A stretch of 64,000 nucleotides of DNA from Streptomyces asiaticus (GTDB taxonomy: Bacteria > Actinomycetota > Actinomycetes > Streptomycetales > Streptomycetaceae). This document shows positions 56,345 to 64,000 of the stretch, one piece after another. The stretch spans positions 6,572,001-6,636,000 of the forward strand of contig NZ_JAGSHX010000006.1 in the NCBI RefSeq assembly GCF_018138715.1, written 5' to 3'. The first letter of the stretch is position 1, and the number at the start of each line of letters is the position of its first letter. The position numbers and the translations under genes are program-made. The notes beneath the pieces are model-generated. The model saw only the letters and a list, made by a program, of their open reading frames with translations. It did not search any database and was not told the DNA's origin.

Positions 56345-58012
56345 ATGACGGAACGACCCCCGCAGCGCATTCCCAATCGTCAGCTCGCCGCGCTCATCGC
56401 CGAGGCGGGCTTCTCCAACGCCGGGCTCGCCCGGCGGGTGGACCAGCTCGGACTGGAGCACGGCCTGGACCTGCGGTACGACAAGACATCGGTGACGCGG
56501 TGGCTGCGCGGACAGCAGCCACGCGGCACCACCCCGGCGCTGATCGCCGAGGTGTTCACCCGGCGGCTGGGACGCCGGCTGACCGCCCAGGACCTGGGCC
56601 TGGACGCGTGTGCGCCCGTCTACGCGGGGCTGGAGTTCGCCGCCACCCCGCAGGAGGCGGTGGACATCGTCAGCGGGCTGTGGCGCAAGGACTCCGGAAG
56701 CCATGCGGAGTTGCGGAAGATCGCGTTCACCCCGGCGGGTCTCGTCGTCCCCAGCCGCGACTGGCTGATCGGACGGCCCGACGACCGGGTGGCGCGCGGT
56801 GAGCCACCGGCGGGGGCCGCTCCGGCGGGGGCGGCGGTGGGAGCCGGGGCCGGGCCGGGGGCCGGTGCCGCCGGGGTGGCCGGGGCCGGGCGGCTGCCCG
56901 CGCAGGGCGGCCGAGTGGGCGGCCCGGTGGGCGGCCCCGCGGGGGCGGCGGCGGGGCGCGCGGTCGGTCAGGGGGCCCATGGCGCGCACGGCGCCCAGGG
57001 ATCTCACGGCGCCCATGGCACCCATGGCCCGCACGGTGCCCATGGCCCGCACGGCCGGGCGCCGCTGCCCCGCCAGCGGCGCCACGACCGCGACCGGCGC
57101 GGCCCGGGCTACCGGGTGACCTCCGGCGACATCGCGGCCCTGCGCTCGGTCGGGGAGCTGTTCGCGGCGCTGGACCAGACGTACGGCGGCGGCCACGCCC
57201 GGCAGGCCCTGGTGCGCTATCTCGAGCACGAGGGCGAGCCGATGCTGCGCGGCTCGTACAACGAGGCGACCGGGCGGCGGCTGTTCGGCGCGATCGCCGA
57301 TCTGACCCGGCTGGCCGGATGGACCTCGTTCGACATCGCGGCCCACGGTCTGGCGCAGCGCTACTTCGTCCAGGCGCTGCGGCTGGCGCAGGCGGCCGGG
57401 GACCGCACGTACGGCAGCTACGTACTGGTCACGATGAGCCGCCAGGCCGTCTACCTCGGCCATGGGCGGGAGGCCGTACAGCTGGCCCGGGTGGCCCAGC
57501 AGGGGGTGGGCGGCGGCGCCCCGCCGGTGCTCCAGTCGCTGCTGCACGCGATCGAGGCGCGCGGCCATGGCGTCCTGGGCGAGGTGCGCGCGTGCACCGC
57601 CTCGCTCGCCCGCGCCGAGCGGTCGCTGGAGGCGGCCCGGCCGGGGGACGAGGTGCCGTACTGGGCGCGGCTGTTCGACGAGGCGCAGCTGGCGGACGAA
57701 TTCGGCCACTGCCACCGCGATCTTCAGCAGTACCGCGCCGCCGCCCAGCACGCGGAGCGCTCCCTCCAGCTCCACGGCGCCGGGTTCGCGCGCAGCCGGC
57801 TGTTCTGCCGGGTGGTGCTGGCGACGGCGCGGCTGGGCCTCGGCGAGCTGGAGCAGGCGTGCCAGCTGGGCGCGGAGGCGGCACAGCAGGCGTCCGAGAT
57901 GCGGTCGGTGCGGGCGGCGGAGTACGTACGGGACTTCGAGCGCCGCCTGGAGCCGTACCGGGACGCGGCACCGGTACGGGGCTACCGGGAGCGGGTGGCG
58001 GCGCTGGGGTAG
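56345..58012 (+). CDS. Large HTH/TPR-type transcriptional regulator
   Basis: A 555-residue protein. The N-terminal ~100 residues have an XRE-like DNA-binding domain (RQLAALIAEAGFSNAGLARRV; DKTSVTRWLRGQQPRG). A Gly/Ala/His-rich low-complexity linker occupies about 155-245, including a run of HGA/HGP units. The C-terminal ~300 residues are helical repeats of TPR type. It resembles NsdA-like regulators of Streptomyces that affect development or secondary metabolism, but that is by family appearance only. ATG at 56345; start of HTH similarity supports it. Divergent from lipB. Confidence 0.87.
   Translation: MTERPPQRIPNRQLAALIAEAGFSNAGLARRVDQLGLEHGLDLRYDKTSVTRWLRGQQPRGTTPALIAEVFTRRLGRRLTAQDLGLDACAPVYAGLEFAATPQEAVDIVSGLWRKDSGSHAELRKIAFTPAGLVVPSRDWLIGRPDDRVARGEPPAGAAPAGAAVGAGAGPGAGAAGVAGAGRLPAQGGRVGGPVGGPAGAAAGRAVGQGAHGAHGAQGSHGAHGTHGPHGAHGPHGRAPLPRQRRHDRDRRGPGYRVTSGDIAALRSVGELFAALDQTYGGGHARQALVRYLEHEGEPMLRGSYNEATGRRLFGAIADLTRLAGWTSFDIAAHGLAQRYFVQALRLAQAAGDRTYGSYVLVTMSRQAVYLGHGREAVQLARVAQQGVGGGAPPVLQSLLHAIEARGHGVLGEVRACTASLARAERSLEAARPGDEVPYWARLFDEAQLADEFGHCHRDLQQYRAAAQHAERSLQLHGAGFARSRLFCRVVLATARLGLGELEQACQLGAEAAQQASEMRSVRAAEYVRDFERRLEPYRDAAPVRGYRERVAALG
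56974..57060. repeat. Coding 9-bp repeat giving His-Gly run
   Basis: Repeats of CCCATGGCGCG / CACGGCGCC type (period 9 bp) encode HGAHGAQGSHGAHGTHGPHG and further units in the linker of the TPR regulator. Eight to nine His residues are spaced by three, which could bind metals or just be slippage. Confidence 0.8.
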
Positions 58013-58020
58013 GTGGCCGC

Positions 58021-58138
58021 CGTCGCTCAGGCGGCGGGGGCCTGCCGTCGCTTGGGCATCGGGAGCCTGCCGTCGCTCGGGCGTCGGGGGCCTGCCGCCG
58101 CCGCTCAGACGTCGGGGTCTGCCGTCGCTCAGGCGTCC
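58021..58138. repeat. 25-bp tandem repeat between the TPR regulator and ArsR-like gene
   Basis: About 4.5 imperfect copies of GTCGCTCAGGCGTCGGGGGC plus CTGCC, period 25 bp. The last partial copy runs into the 3' end of the ArsR-like gene, providing its final codons. Confidence 0.82.
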
Positions 58139-58890
58139 AGCACGACGCCGAAGGTGCGCTCCAGACCGGTGCGACCGGCATCGGTCAGGTTGATCACGCG
58201 GCGGCGGTTGCCACGGCGGATCCATTCCAGCGCGAAGAGCCGGTCCGTCAGGGCGGCCCCCAGCGCTCCGGCGAGGTGGTGGCGCTGCTCGGTCCAGTCC
58301 ACGCAGTAGCGGATCAGCTGGCGGCGCCCCGCGAGTTCGTCCGCGTCCACGCCGAAGGCCGCCAGCTCCGCGCGCCCCGGGGCCGTCAGCCGGTACGTGG
58401 TGTCCTTGCCCGGGGCCGAGAGCCGGTCGCCCTCCGCCGCCTCGGGGTGGAAGCGCCCGTCGCCGCCCTCCAGGACCCCGCGCTCCAGCAGCGCCGCCAT
58501 CAGGGCCACGCCGAGGGCGCCCGCGACATGGTCGTAGCAGGTGCGCGCCCGGCGCAGGGCGTGTGCGTGGGTGCTCTGCCGCAGCGAGGTGACGGGCAGC
58601 GGCGGGGCGATCCTGGCCAGCGCCTCGAGCGCCTCGCCGACGGCGGGACCGGTCAGCCGGTAGTACCGATGCCGCCCATGCCGCTCGACCCGCACCACCC
58701 CGGCCTCCAGCAACTTGGCCAGATGTCCACTCACCGTGGAAGCGCTGACCCCGGCCTCACCGGCCAGCACGCTGGCGGGGAGCGCACGCCCCTCCAGCAG
58801 CGCCCGCAGAACGCGAGCGCGGGACGGGTCGGCGATCGCCGCGGCGGCGCGAGCGATGTCGGCGTCACGGGCATCCGTGGTGGTGGCCAT
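58129..58890 (-). CDS. ArsR-type winged-helix regulator
   Basis: A 253-residue regulator. The ArsR-like wHTH is at about 10-90 (ADPSRARVLRALLEGRALP; GVSASTVSGHLAKLLEAGVV; RHRYYRLTG), followed by a longer C-terminal region with a second helical domain (TCYDHVAGALGVALMAALLERG). No metal-site CxC is seen, so an organic ligand or redox signal is more likely. Divergent from the MFS gene with a palindromic operator between them, suggesting it represses that efflux gene, now broken. Confidence 0.9.
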   Translation of the reverse strand: MATTTDARDADIARAAAAIADPSRARVLRALLEGRALPASVLAGEAGVSASTVSGHLAKLLEAGVVRVERHGRHRYYRLTGPAVGEALEALARIAPPLPVTSLRQSTHAHALRRARTCYDHVAGALGVALMAALLERGVLEGGDGRFHPEAAEGDRLSAPGKDTTYRLTAPGRAELAAFGVDADELAGRRQLIRYCVDWTEQRHHLAGALGAALTDRLFALEWIRRGNRRRVINLTDAGRTGLERTFGVVLDA

Positions 58891-58913
58891 GCTTCCAGCG
58901 TAGGGCGGGGTCG

Positions 58914-58993
58914 CTTCGGCGCGGGCCGAAGTGTGGCGGGGCGGGCCGGGGCAGGGGGCGCCCTGGGCGCACCACGGTTCGGTCCGTACCGAA
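58914..58993. promoter_or_regulatory. Two palindromes, probable operators of the ArsR-type regulator
   Basis: TTCGGTCCGTACCGAA (58978-58993) is a perfect palindrome 24 bp upstream of the MFS ATG. CTTCGG-N6-CCGAAG (58914-58931) is a second one, 23 bp from the regulator ATG. They share TTCGG/CCGAA arms and each covers one of the divergent promoters. Confidence 0.68.
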
Positions 58994-59017
58994 GCGATCA
59001 GGAGTGAGGGTGGAGGC

Positions 59018-60481
59018 ATGAGGACGTGCCGCTCCACACACCGGCCTCCGCGATCCTCGGACCCGCCCGTGGCGGGTGCCGTGCGGAAGGGCCCGCTGCT
59101 CGCCATCTGCCTTGGCTACTTCCTGGTCATCCTCGACGTCACCGTCGTCAATGTGGCCGTGCCCCGCATCGGCGCCGGGCTGGGGGCCGGGCAGGGGGCG
59201 ATGCAGGGGGCACCTCCCGGCCGAAGGCTGGGGGAGGGTTGTGGACGGGTACACGCTCGTCTTCGCCGGGCTGTTGCTGCTCTGCGGTGGGCTGGGGGAC
59301 CGGCTGGGCCATCGGCGGGTGTTCCTCGCCGGGCTCGGGCTGTTCACGGTGGCCTCCGCCGCGTGCGCGCTCGCGCCGAGCGCCGGCTTTCTGGTCGGTG
59401 CCCGGCTGGCGCAGGGGGCCGGGGCGGCGACCATGGTGCCCGCCTCGCTCGCGCTGCTCGGGGCGCTGCATCCCGAACCCGGCGCGCGGGCACGGGCGTT
59501 CGGGGTGTGGGGCGGGATCGCGGGGGTCGCTGCCGCGGCCGGTCCGGTGCTCGGCGGGGTGCTGGTGTGGGGCGTGGGCTGGCGGACCGTGTTCCTCGTC
59601 AACGTCCCGCTGGGCGCGCTCGCCATCTGGCTCACCGTCCGCCATGTGCCCGCTACGCGCCCGCGCGGTGAGCGTCCGTCGCTGGATCTCGTCGCCCAGC
59701 TCACCGGCGTCGGCGCGGTGGCCGCCCTGACGACCGGGCTGAACGAGGCGGGCGGGCGCGGCTGGACCGATCCGCTGGTGCTCGGCGCGCTGGCGGCCGC
59801 GCCGGTCGCGGGGGCGCTCTTCCTGTGGCTGGAGCGGCGCGCGGCGGCGCCCGCGCTGCCGCCCCGCCTGCTGACCGGTTTCCGGTTCCCGGCCGCGTTG
59901 GCCGTGGGGGTGCTGCTCAACCTCGGCTTCTACGGGCTGCTCTTCCTCACCACCCTCTACTTCCAGCGCCACCGGGGCTGGGACCCGCTCGCCACCGGGC
60001 TGGCGCTGCTGCCGATGGGCGCGCTGGCCGTGGTCGCCTCGCCGCTGTCCGGGCGGGTCGCGGCGCGCGTCGGCACCCACATCCCGGCCGTGGCCGGGCT
60101 GCTGACCGGGGCCGTGGGGCTGCTCGGCTGGGCGGCCGTTGGACCGCACACGCCGTACGCGCTGCTGGTCGTGCCGCTGCTGCTGACCGGGTTCGGCACC
60201 TCGTTCACCATGCCGTCGGCGACGATCGCCGCGATGGAGGCCGCGCCGCACGAGGTGCGCGGCGCGGCGTCGGGCGCGTTCAACGCGGCGCGGCAGCTGG
60301 GCAGCGCCATCGGCGTGGCCCTGTTCGGAACCCTCGCGGCGGCGTCCGCGAGCTCCGCCTTCTACGCCGGGATGCGGCTGTCCGCCGTGATCGCGGCCGG
60401 GTGCTTCGTGTGCGGCGCGGCGCGATCCTGGCGGGGCTGTCCGGGCCCGCCGCCCGCACCACGCCCAACGTCGGATCTTGA
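59018..60481 (+). pseudogene. MFS drug-efflux transporter (DHA2 type), broken by an insertion and a second frameshift
   Basis: From ATG 59018 the frame encodes the first helix (LLAICLGYFLVILDVTVVNVAVPRIGAGL), then loses similarity. The family continues in another frame from 59238 (VVDGYTLVFAGLLLLCGGLGDRLGHRR) through 13 more helices. The break is a 29-bp palindromic insertion at 59207-59235 between codons for ...AMQ and (W)VVDGY, a net +28 bp. Near 60417-60424 a further 1-bp loss seems to have occurred: the expected AAILAGLSGPAART follows in a third frame to TGA at 60481. It was probably an efflux pump under the divergent ArsR-type repressor. Confidence 0.8.
59207..59235. mobile_element. 29-bp palindromic module inserted in the MFS gene
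   Basis: GGGGCACCTCCC-N11-GGGGGA, containing AGCCTTCGGC in reverse orientation. A second copy lies at 60678-60708 in reverse complement, with the stem CCCAGC-TACC-GCTGGG and the same GGAGGTGCCCC end. That copy interrupts the 50-bp repeat unit there. It encodes nothing; it may move with help from an unknown enzyme, like REP or MITE elements. Confidence 0.65.
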
Positions 60482-60890
60482 CGCCTGCGGCGGGCTGTTC
60501 CCCTCCCCGCCCCTTCCCACAACTGGGGCTCCGCCCCAGACCCCGCTCCTCGAACGCCGGAGGGGCTGGAAGGTGGGGCTCCGCCCCAGACCCCGCTCCT
60601 CGAACGCCGGAGGGGCTGGAAGGCCAAACGTCGGAGGGGCTGGAAGCCGTTGCTCCGCCCCGGACCCCGCTCCTCAAGCTCCCCCAGCTACCGCTGGGAG
60701 GTGCCCCCTGGAGGGGCTGGAAGGTGGGGCTCCGTCCCAGACCCCCGGGGGCCAGGGGCGAAGCCACTGCCACGCGGCGGCCGCCCCGTAAGCCCGGCCC
60801 GGGCGCCGCGCCGCGGGTGCTGGTCCTCCCCGGCCGCGAGCCGTAACGGGAGCCGGGGCCTCGGCGGTGAGCCCCCGCAAGGGCCTCGCG
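60482..60890. repeat. Repeat cluster: dispersed palindrome, exact 50-bp tandem, nested module
   Basis: About 400 bp between convergent genes, filled by repeats. 60481-60540 is a dispersed palindrome (CTGCGGCGGGCTG, CCCCGCCCCTTCCC, GGGGCTCCGCCCC). An exact 50-bp unit is in tandem at 60524-60573 and 60574-60623. A third, diverged unit at 60650-60743 is split by the CCCCCAGC..GGTGCCCCC module (60678-60708). The 50-bp unit also occurs once at about 7968-8016. The remaining ~130 bp show no gene. Confidence 0.85.
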
Positions 60891-62222
60891 TCAGGCCGCC
60901 GCCGCGGGCAATGTGCCCGGGTCCGTGTCGGAGCCCGAGTCCGGTGGGGCGCCGAAGTCGCTGAGGACGGCTCGGGCGGCTCGGCGGCCGGAGGCCAGGG
61001 CGCCCTGGACCGTGCTGGAGTCGCGGTGGTCGCCGCAGACGTACAGCCCGGACAGCAGCCGCACCGGGCGGCGTGGGTCGTGGGGTGCGGGCATGGCCGG
61101 GACGGCGTACGGGTCGTGGTGGGCGGCCAGCAGCTCCCAGGCCGCCGTCGACGTCCCGTACACCGCCGCCAGTTGGGCCCGGACGGCCCGGTCGAGCTCG
61201 GCGGTCGGCAGCGCGGCGGAGGCGCCCAGCACCGTGGAGGTGATCAGCACCCGGCCGGGCGGGGTGCGCGAGGGGTCCACCTCGCTGGCCACCATGGTGT
61301 GGGCGACCGGGCCCCCGCCACTCGCGGCGAGTATCAGCGCGGGCTCGCGCAGCGGCGGCCGGTCGGCGGTGTGGTGCACCACCGTGATGGGGTGGAAGGC
61401 CGGCACCCGCAGCCCGGGCAGCAGCCCGGCCGCGTCGTGCGCCCCGGTGGCCACGAGCACCGCACGGCAGCCGAACTCGCCGTGTTCGGCGGTGGCCACG
61501 GCGGTGGTGGAGGCCGATACGGCCCGGACGCCCGTACGGACCGTCCCCGGCGGCAGCGCGGCCGCGAGCAGTTCGGGGACGGTGGACGCGCCGCCCGCCG
61601 GGAGGCAGAGGCGGCCGCGTGCGTAGCCGCGCAGCGCCAGGTCGGCGCAGCGGCTGGAAGTGGTGAGGTCCGGGTCGCTCAGCAGTGAGACGAGCAGCGG
61701 ACGCAGCACCCCCTCGACCGTACGAGCAGGTAGGCCCCGCCCCCCCAGGGTCTCGGAGACCGGCCGGTCGGGGCGGGCGAGCAGGCGGTCCGCGGGCAGG
61801 GCGGCGAGCCTGCCGAGCGCGGCACCGAGTCGGGCCTGATCGAGCCCGCTGCCGAGTGGCGCGCGGGCGGCGTTCGCGAGGGCGCGTGCCGTAGTGAATG
61901 CGCCCCTCATGCTCCGGGGGGTGTCCACCCGGTGCGTACGGCCCTCGCTGTGGACCAGCACCCCCTGGGCGAAGGGGCGCAGGGCGAGGGCGCCGAGCCC
62001 CGGAGTGCGTCGCAACTCCGGGAACGAGGTGTTCATCAGATGGCCGGTGCGGTCCAGCCGGAAGCCGTCCACGGTCTCGGTGGTCATCCGTCCGCCCACG
62101 TGGGGCGCGGCCTCGAGCACCGTGACGGCGACTCCCGCGCCGGTCAGCCGATGGGCCGCGGCCAGCCCCGCGAGCCCGGCGCCGACGATGACGACGTCCG
62201 TGCGGTGCGCGCGCTTGAGCAC
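60891..62222 (-). CDS. FAD-dependent oxidoreductase (amine oxidase/protoporphyrinogen-oxidase-like)
   Basis: A 443-residue flavoprotein. The N-terminal Rossmann motif is VVIVGAGLAGLAAAHRL, followed by VTVLEAAPHVGGRM, and the C-terminal FAD motif is GLYVCGDHRDSSTVQGALASGRRAA. It resembles the NAD(P)/FAD-dependent desaturase or amine oxidase group; substrate unknown. GTG at 62222 follows GGAGG with a 4-nt gap. Convergent with the MFS pseudogene. Confidence 0.92.
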   Translation of the reverse strand: MLKRAHRTDVVIVGAGLAGLAAAHRLTGAGVAVTVLEAAPHVGGRMTTETVDGFRLDRTGHLMNTSFPELRRTPGLGALALRPFAQGVLVHSEGRTHRVDTPRSMRGAFTTARALANAARAPLGSGLDQARLGAALGRLAALPADRLLARPDRPVSETLGGRGLPARTVEGVLRPLLVSLLSDPDLTTSSRCADLALRGYARGRLCLPAGGASTVPELLAAALPPGTVRTGVRAVSASTTAVATAEHGEFGCRAVLVATGAHDAAGLLPGLRVPAFHPITVVHHTADRPPLREPALILAASGGGPVAHTMVASEVDPSRTPPGRVLITSTVLGASAALPTAELDRAVRAQLAAVYGTSTAAWELLAAHHDPYAVPAMPAPHDPRRPVRLLSGLYVCGDHRDSSTVQGALASGRRAARAVLSDFGAPPDSGSDTDPGTLPAAAA

Positions 62223-62478
62223 GTGTCCTCCCCGAGGTCGGTGCGTCCGTCATGGGGGCTGCTGCCCCGACCGGCGGTCCGGATGCGTGGGTCCCGCGAG
62301 ACGGCTCGGCGAGACGGTCTTGACAGTACGGACAAAAACGGCCGATGCCAGACGCGCATCGACCGGGCACGGGCGCACACCGGTCGCACACCAGTCGCAG
62401 ACCGCCATCGAACGGTCCGCGACCGGGGAGGAGAGAGCGTGGGGGAGAGCGGGAGGGGGCGAGGAGCGCCCAACTCCC

Positions 62479-63369
62479 TTACCTGAGCGCCGCCTTGATC
62501 GCGTCTTCCACATGCGGGCAGGCGAAGGTGAAGCCGGAGTCCAGGAGGCGGCGGGGGACGGCCCGGACGCTGCCGAGGACGTCCCCGGACATCTCGCCCA
62601 GGGCGATCCGCAGCGCGGGCGCGGGCACCGAGAAGAGTGTGGGGCGGCCCAGCACCCGGCCCATGGCGGCCGTGATCTCGCGGTTGGTCACCGGCGTCGG
62701 CGCGGTGAGGTTGACCGGCCCGGTGAGCTCGGGCGTGTCGAGGATGTGGCGCAGCGCGGCGACATGGTCCCGCAGCGCGATAAAGCTCCAGTACTGCCGG
62801 CCGCTGCCCATCCGCCCGCCGAGCCCCAGCTTGAACAGGGGGAAGAGCTTCCCCCACGCCCCGCCCTCGGCGGAGACCACCAGACCGGTCCGGGCGAAGA
62901 CCGTACGGACGCCCGCCTCCTGCGCCGCGGTCGCCGCCTCCTCCCAGTCCTGGCAGAGATCCGGAAGGAAACCGTGGCCGGGGGGCGCACTCTCATCGAC
63001 CGCGCGCTCCCCGGTGTCACCGTAGAACCCCACCGCGCTCCCGCTCACCAGCACCCGCGGCGGGGTGTCCAGCGAGGCGATCGCCTCGGCGATGGCGGCG
63101 GTGCCCAGCACCCGGCTGTCCCGGATCTCCTTCTTGTACGCGTCGGTCCAGCGCCGGTCGCCGACGCCCGCGCCCGCGAGATGGACCACGGCCGCACAGC
63201 CCATCAGCCCGGAGGTGTCCACCCACTGCCGCCGCGGGTCCCACTCCACCTCGTCCTCCGCACGCGACGGACGCCGCACCAGACGCACCACCTGGTGGCC
63301 GTCCTCGCGCAGCGAGCGGACGAGTGCCGTGCCGATGAGCCCGGAGGAACCGGTGACCGCGATACGCAT
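62479..63369 (-). CDS. TIGR01777-family epimerase (SDR)
   Basis: A 296-residue extended SDR protein. The NAD(P) motif is at the start (RIAVTGSSGLIGTALVRSL), with VVHLAGAGVGDRRW, LVSGSAVGFYGDTGE containing the active Tyr, and the family C-terminal RRLLDSGFTFACPHVEDAI. TIGR01777 proteins occur widely; substrates are unproven. ATG at 63369 is chosen over an upstream frame because the Rossmann motif begins directly. Stop TAA at 62479-62481. Confidence 0.94.
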   Translation of the reverse strand: MRIAVTGSSGLIGTALVRSLREDGHQVVRLVRRPSRAEDEVEWDPRRQWVDTSGLMGCAAVVHLAGAGVGDRRWTDAYKKEIRDSRVLGTAAIAEAIASLDTPPRVLVSGSAVGFYGDTGERAVDESAPPGHGFLPDLCQDWEEAATAAQEAGVRTVFARTGLVVSAEGGAWGKLFPLFKLGLGGRMGSGRQYWSFIALRDHVAALRHILDTPELTGPVNLTAPTPVTNREITAAMGRVLGRPTLFSVPAPALRIALGEMSGDVLGSVRAVPRRLLDSGFTFACPHVEDAIKAALR

Positions 63370-63436
63370 GGCCCCATCCTGCCCCCGATCACGGGAGGGA
63401 TGTCGGACAACGGGCGGGCGTGGCACAGTGATCCGC

Positions 63437-64000
63437 ATGCCCCAGCCCTACGACCTGCCCCAACCGGCCCAACCGGCCCAACCGGCCCAGCGGTCCCAAC
63501 CGTCCCAGCGGTCCGAGCTGATCATCCGGCCCGCCGTGCTCGACGACGACACGGCGCTGGCCGAGCTCGACCGCCGTACCTGGTCGCCCCTGCATGCCGT
63601 ACAGCCGAAGCCGCAGCCGCCGTACGACCCCTTCTTCACCCTCCACAACCGCGTCGAGCAGATCCTCGTGGCCGAGCTCGCCGGGTCTCCCGTCGGCTAC
63701 ATACGGCTCGTGCCGCCGACCCCGCTGGCCTGCAACGCCCATGTCCGCCAGATCCAGGGGCTCGCGGTGGACGAGCGGGTGCGGGGGCAGGGCGTGGCGC
63801 GGGCGCTGCTCGGCGCCGCGTACCAGGAGGCGCGGCGGCAGGGCGCGACCCGCATGACCCTGCGGGTACTGGGCCACAACACCCCCGCACGGCGGCTGTA
63901 CGCGTCGGAGGGGTTCGCGGTGGAGGGCGTGCTGCCGGGGGAGTTCCTGCTGGAGGGGGAGTACGTGGACGACGTGATGATGGGGCGCCCGCTGGACCGC
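63437..64000 (+). CDS. GNAT-family N-acetyltransferase (3' end outside window)
   Basis: At least 188 residues, open to the end of the window. A short Gln-Pro-Ala repeat tail (QPAQPAQPAQRSQPSQRSE, from a 9-bp DNA repeat) is followed by a GNAT domain: LIIRPAVLDDD, QIQGLAVDERVRGQGVARALL with the acetyl-CoA loop, and ARRLYASEGF. It probably acetylates an amine or protein N-terminus; substrate unknown. It is divergent from the epimerase gene. Confidence 0.9.
   Translation, partial: MPQPYDLPQPAQPAQPAQRSQPSQRSELIIRPAVLDDDTALAELDRRTWSPLHAVQPKPQPPYDPFFTLHNRVEQILVAELAGSPVGYIRLVPPTPLACNAHVRQIQGLAVDERVRGQGVARALLGAAYQEARRQGATRMTLRVLGHNTPARRLYASEGFAVEGVLPGEFLLEGEYVDDVMMGRPLDR

Noticed and set aside
54941..58225. 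A 1094-residue open frame on the minus strand across lipB and the TPR regulator
   Set aside because: It runs antisense to or across well-supported genes, is Arg/Pro/Gly-rich with no domain, and is the usual consequence of high-GC DNA lacking stop codons.
60482..60791. C-terminal extension of the MFS protein through the repeats
   Set aside because: Translation through the palindromes gives low-complexity Pro/Arg/Gly, while another frame provides a natural C-terminus ending at 60481.

Overview
The window is high-GC DNA with strong G/C third-position bias, GTG starts, and gene families typical of Streptomyces: an XRE/DUF5753 + DUF397 pair, a maltose ABC system with LacI regulators, SPW, DUF4191, a GlnR-regulated glnA, and lipB-lipA. 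From memory, the order glnA / RDD / DUF4191 / small ORF / lipA / lipB / large TPR regulator matches the core chromosome of Streptomyces coelicolor. I read this as chromosomal Streptomyces sequence with core blocks separated by more variable ones. I saw no tRNA, rRNA, CRISPR array, phage or complete insertion sequence, and no recognisable antibiotic cluster.

Layout. 1-2.1 kb: cut-off XRE/DUF5753 regulator, its DUF397 partner, a ~370-bp near-palindrome, then a DinB protein. 2.2-7.7 kb, minus strand: MBL hydrolase; a translationally coupled operon (PLP lyase-like enzyme, YheO-type regulator, aminoglycoside-type kinase); a HAD phosphatase and a PAP2 membrane enzyme. 8.1-20.8 kb: an alpha-glucan utilisation locus with two paralogous LacI/MalR regulators, alpha-glucosidase, MalEFG, secreted alpha-amylase and pullulanase. 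The secreted enzymes cut starch, MalEFG imports maltodextrins, AglA hydrolyses them inside, and the LacI proteins probably act on shared CTTGC operators. 20.8-26.9 kb: a 25-bp tandem array, a membrane protein with a sigma-factor-like N-terminus, and a secreted GH89 enzyme. 27-32 kb: a two-component system whose kinase and response regulator are separated by a coupled TROVE/vWA + ARPP-2-like pair. 32-36.4 kb: MMPL exporter, winged-helix regulator, tautomerase and SPW protein. 36.5-41.1 kb: a probable catabolic unit (DUF2848 hydrolase, MFS symporter, nitrilase, cupin, GntR) sharing a GCATAC-N5-GTATAC operator. 41-46.5 kb: oxidoreductase/TetR pair, pyrophosphatase, ABC exporter, LysE exporter. 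46.5-50.7 kb: two signal-less Ig-like repeat proteins with a nearly identical 50-nt leader, flanking a Gly-rich membrane protein. 50.8-58 kb: nitrogen/lipoate core block. 58-64 kb: ArsR-like repressor, an MFS gene broken by a short palindromic insertion, FAD oxidoreductase, TIGR01777 epimerase, and an acetyltransferase running off the end.

Many intergenic regions carry a dispersed family of GC-rich palindromes (cores such as GGGGCTCCGCCCC, and GGGAAGGGGCGGGGAGGGG), mostly downstream of genes, plus several short tandem arrays. These explain most of the non-coding space. The items I would examine first are the TROVE/ARPP-2 module inside a two-component system, the Ig-like proteins with their conserved leader, the paired MalR regulators, the sigma-like membrane protein, and the palindrome that has inserted both into the MFS gene and into another repeat.
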